From contig NQOP01000001.1 in NCBI GenBank assembly GCA_003585845.1, forward strand, positions 705,207 through 712,872: a stretch of DNA of 7,666 nt. The letters are read 5' to 3'. Position 1 is the first letter of the stretch; the number at the start of each line of letters is the position of its first letter. Shown in pieces: positions 5,527 through 7,666 of the stretch. The translations under genes and the position numbers were made by a program. The DNA comes from Bifidobacteriaceae bacterium NR021. GTDB taxonomy: Bacteria; Actinomycetota; Actinomycetes; Actinomycetales; Bifidobacteriaceae. The notes below the pieces were generated by a model. It saw only the letters and a list, made by a program, of their open reading frames with translations, had not been told where the DNA came from and made no database searches.

Positions 5527-6691
5527 GAAGCAAACGCATGTGCATAAAAGTCATTAAAACAAGAAGAATAAGCAAATAAGCCGGAAGCAGCATCATAGAA
5601 ACGTTCTGCCCAATAAACCCAAAGATTGCAGGCATTACCATAGACCCAATGTATGCGCTTGCCATTTGCATGCCAACAATAGCTTGCGACTTATCTTCCC
5701 CAAAATAATGCGGAGTTGAATGGATAATGCATGGGTAAACCGGAGCGCAGCCTAGTCCAACAACTACAAATCCTGCAATAAGCTCAATATGATTCGGCAA
5801 AGGCAGCAACAATACCAAAATTCCCACAAGCATTACGCACTGCCCAATACGAATCATAGTCGCATCGTTAAAACGCATAGTAAGAAATCCGCTTACAAAA
5901 CGGCCAACCGTAATACCAACATAGAACAGGCTTGCCCAACCAGCTGCAACAACGCGGCTAACTCCCCCATGCAAAACCATGTAACTACTAGCCCATAATC
6001 CTGCAGTTTGCTCCAACGCACAATAGCAAAAGAACATAATAAGAATATTCTTAGCTCCTGGAATGCGCAAAACTTCCGCATAAGATAGCATTCCAGAAGA
6101 TTGCTTCTTTAACTCAGTAAGATTATGCGGCTCTGTCCTTTTATTATTATTTTTCCACAGCGGCAAACTTATAAACAGCACAAAAGTTAGAACGATTTGT
6201 ATAACAGCAATATACTGATACCCTGCAGGCCAACGCTGACCATGCGAAAGCGCAAAACCCATAACGTAAGGGCCCGCCGAAGCTCCAATTCCCCACATGC
6301 AGTGAAGCCAGCTCATATGCCAGCTTTCATAATGCACTGCAACATAATTATTAAGAGCCGCATCCACTCCTCCAGCACCCAAACCGTATGGTATAGCTAG
6401 AAAAATAAGCACAAGATAATTCGGAGCAAAAGAAAAACCTAGTAACGCTAAAGCTGTTAGAGCAACTGAAATAAGCGTAACTTTCCCAGGGCCAAATTTG
6501 CACGTAAACTTGTTCGAAAGTAATGCAGAAACAATTGTTCCTGCAGAAATAACCATTGATATTCCGCCAGCCCAAGAAATTTGCGCACCAACATCGTGAC
6601 TCATAGTAGGCCATGCAGCTCCAAGAAGAGCATCCGGCAGACCCAAGCTAATAAACGCAAGATAAATAACAGCAAGAAGAAGGTTAATCAT
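5510..6691 (-). CDS. MFS transporter, substrate unknown
   Basis: This 393-residue hydrophobic protein has about 12 membrane helices in two halves, joined by a hydrophilic loop at about 179-208 (WKNNNKRTEPHNLTELKK). A degenerate MFS motif A lies between helices 2 and 3 (NKFTCKFGPGKV, 60-71), with a related GRFVSG in the second half (263-268). The opening helix carries YLAFISLGLPDALLGAAWP, which I recognise from Bifidobacteriaceae and Firmicutes MFS proteins of unknown substrate. It would move a small solute across the cytoplasmic membrane; the substrate cannot be read from sequence. The start ATG (6689-6691) is preceded by AGGGAA with 5-nt spacing. It follows parE on the same strand after 116 bp with no obvious terminator, so co-transcription is possible. 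Oddly, the last five residues (RTAGT) and the stop are read from the LPXTG remnant in another frame, so the native C-terminus has probably been replaced. Confidence 0.85.
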   Translation of the reverse strand: MINLLLAVIYLAFISLGLPDALLGAAWPTMSHDVGAQISWAGGISMVISAGTIVSALLSNKFTCKFGPGKVTLISVALTALALLGFSFAPNYLVLIFLAIPYGLGAGGVDAALNNYVAVHYESWHMSWLHCMWGIGASAGPYVMGFALSHGQRWPAGYQYIAVIQIVLTFVLFISLPLWKNNNKRTEPHNLTELKKQSSGMLSYAEVLRIPGAKNILIMFFCYCALEQTAGLWASSYMVLHGGVSRVVAAGWASLFYVGITVGRFVSGFLTMRFNDATMIRIGQCVMLVGILVLLLPLPNHIELIAGFVVVGLGCAPVYPCIIHSTPHYFGEDKSQAIVGMQMASAYIGSMVMPAIFGFIGQNVSMMLLPAYLLILLVLMTFMHMRLLRTAGT

Positions 6692-6807
6692 AAAAATTCC
6701 CTAACCTCAGTACTTCATATTTCTAACGCAAACACGCAATCATAAAGCAATATAAAGGAATATAAATATACAAGGCGACATAAAGCAATGCAAACAACAT
6801 CCCGATA

Positions 6808-7666
6808 TCAGGTATCGATTTTGGAACGATCAAAGTCATCAGCGTTATCAACAATAAACTGCTTACGCGGAGGAACATCATCGCCCATAAGCAAATCGAA
6901 TACTTCGCTCGCCTGCTGAGCATCTTCCATACGAATCCTTCTTAGCATTCGCGTTCTAGGATCCATAGTGGTGTCCGCAAGCTGATCCGCATCCATCTCG
7001 CCCAAGCCCTTGTAACGCTGAATATCACTGTTAAAATCAATGCCCTTAGCTTGCAAATCATCAAGCTTTCCAGCCAATTCATCGTCGGAATACGTGTAAA
7101 TATACTCACCCTTGCGCTTTCCAGCGAGCGCAATTCTGTGAAGAGGCGGCACTGCAGCATAAACATGACCGTGCTCAATAAGCGGACGCATATAACGATA
7201 GAACAGCGTCAGCAGCAAAATACGAATGTGCGCGCCGTCAACATCAGCATCAGTCATCATAACAATCTTGTTATAACGCGCCTGCGAAATATCAAAACTT
7301 GCGCCCGATCCTGCTCCAACAACCTGAATAATTGCAGCGCACTCTTTGTTTGAAAGCATTTGTGCAAGACTTGCCTTTTGCACGTTCAAAATCTTACCGC
7401 GAATTGGAAGAAGCGCTTGGAAAGCAGAGTTTCTAGCAGCTTTTGCAGTACCAAGTGCAGAATCACCCTCGACGATGAAAAGTTCTGCAACATCGTCGTT
7501 CCCAGGCTGGCAATCAGAAAGCTTTGGCGGCATTGAAGCAGACTCAAGCGCATTCTTTCTGCGCGTAACTTCCTTAGTTTTACGCGCCTGAATACGCGCA
7601 TGCATTTCGGAAACGATTTTTTCCAAAACTCTAGCAGACTGCTCTTTGAATCCTCGCTTAGAACCG
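6808..7666 (-). CDS. parE: DNA topoisomerase IV subunit B, C-terminal part (5' end outside window)
   Basis: This is the last 285 residues of a type II topoisomerase B subunit; the frame is open to the window edge, so the ATPase domain is outside. The TOPRIM domain is present: EGDSA (Glu codon 7468-7470) and DADVDG (7234-7251) supply the acidic metal-binding residues. PIRGKILNV (7381-7407) is the quinolone-resistance-determining region. QRYKGLGEMDADQL is the conserved contact to the A subunit. The end (RKQFIVDNADDFDRSKIDT) differs from the usual actinobacterial GyrB ending, which favours ParE. With ParC it would form the A2B2 decatenating enzyme. The TTG near 7626 is an internal codon, not a start. 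It is convergent to the A-subunit gene at the left edge. The B-subunit assignment is near certain; ParE over GyrB is likely. Confidence 0.88.
   Translation of the reverse strand, partial: GSKRGFKEQSARVLEKIVSEMHARIQARKTKEVTRRKNALESASMPPKLSDCQPGNDDVAELFIVEGDSALGTAKAARNSAFQALLPIRGKILNVQKASLAQMLSNKECAAIIQVVGAGSGASFDISQARYNKIVMMTDADVDGAHIRILLLTLFYRYMRPLIEHGHVYAAVPPLHRIALAGKRKGEYIYTYSDDELAGKLDDLQAKGIDFNSDIQRYKGLGEMDADQLADTTMDPRTRMLRRIRMEDAQQASEVFDLLMGDDVPPRKQFIVDNADDFDRSKIDT

Noticed and set aside
7346..7591. 81-residue + strand frame opposite parE
   Set aside because: It is antisense to the TOPRIM region, whose conserved motifs prove the minus-strand frame.

Overview
The window looks like a piece of chromosome from a low-GC member of the Bifidobacteriaceae, most likely Gardnerella. 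This rests on the Actinobacteria-type topoisomerase IV subunits at both edges, LPXTG surface-protein tails of a kind I associate with Gardnerella/Bifidobacterium (KRVVERLPxTGS), and A+T-rich coding. The genus is inferred from recognition, not from a search.

Layout, left to right. (1) 1-995, + strand: the C-terminal part of a type II topoisomerase A subunit, probably ParC. (2) 1108-2925, + strand: a 605-residue membrane-anchored protein with an N-terminal zinc ribbon, one transmembrane helix, three PASTA-like repeats and an unrecognised cysteine-containing outer domain. It has its own candidate promoter and a strong Rho-independent terminator. (3) 3132-5526: an accessory island. Its edges are two minus-strand remnants of LPXTG cell-wall-anchor tails that share a 101-bp direct repeat with 8 mismatches. 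Between them, on the + strand, lies a toxin-antitoxin module: an MqsR-like toxin (3715-4122) and a 369-residue antitoxin (4180-5289). The antitoxin joins an MqsA-like Cys4 zinc finger and helix-turn-helix to a C-terminal Panacea/SocA (DUF4065) domain. (4) 5510-6691, - strand: a 12-helix MFS transporter whose last codons run out of frame into the second LPXTG remnant. (5) 6808-7666, - strand: the C-terminal part of ParE, cut by the window edge.

How it fits together: parC and parE point at each other across about 5.8 kb, and the DNA between them is mixed resident and accessory sequence. The toxin-antitoxin module is the only complete accessory system I can see. The toxin comes first and the antitoxin second, as in E. 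coli mqsRA, and a plausible promoter sits just before the toxin. The flanking direct repeats mean the module could be lost or gained by ordinary homologous recombination. I see no tRNA, rRNA, CRISPR array, transposase or integrase gene. The module belongs to known families, so I do not claim a wholly new system. The points most worth a second look are the fused antitoxin, the apparently altered active site of the toxin, and the repeat-bounded island.
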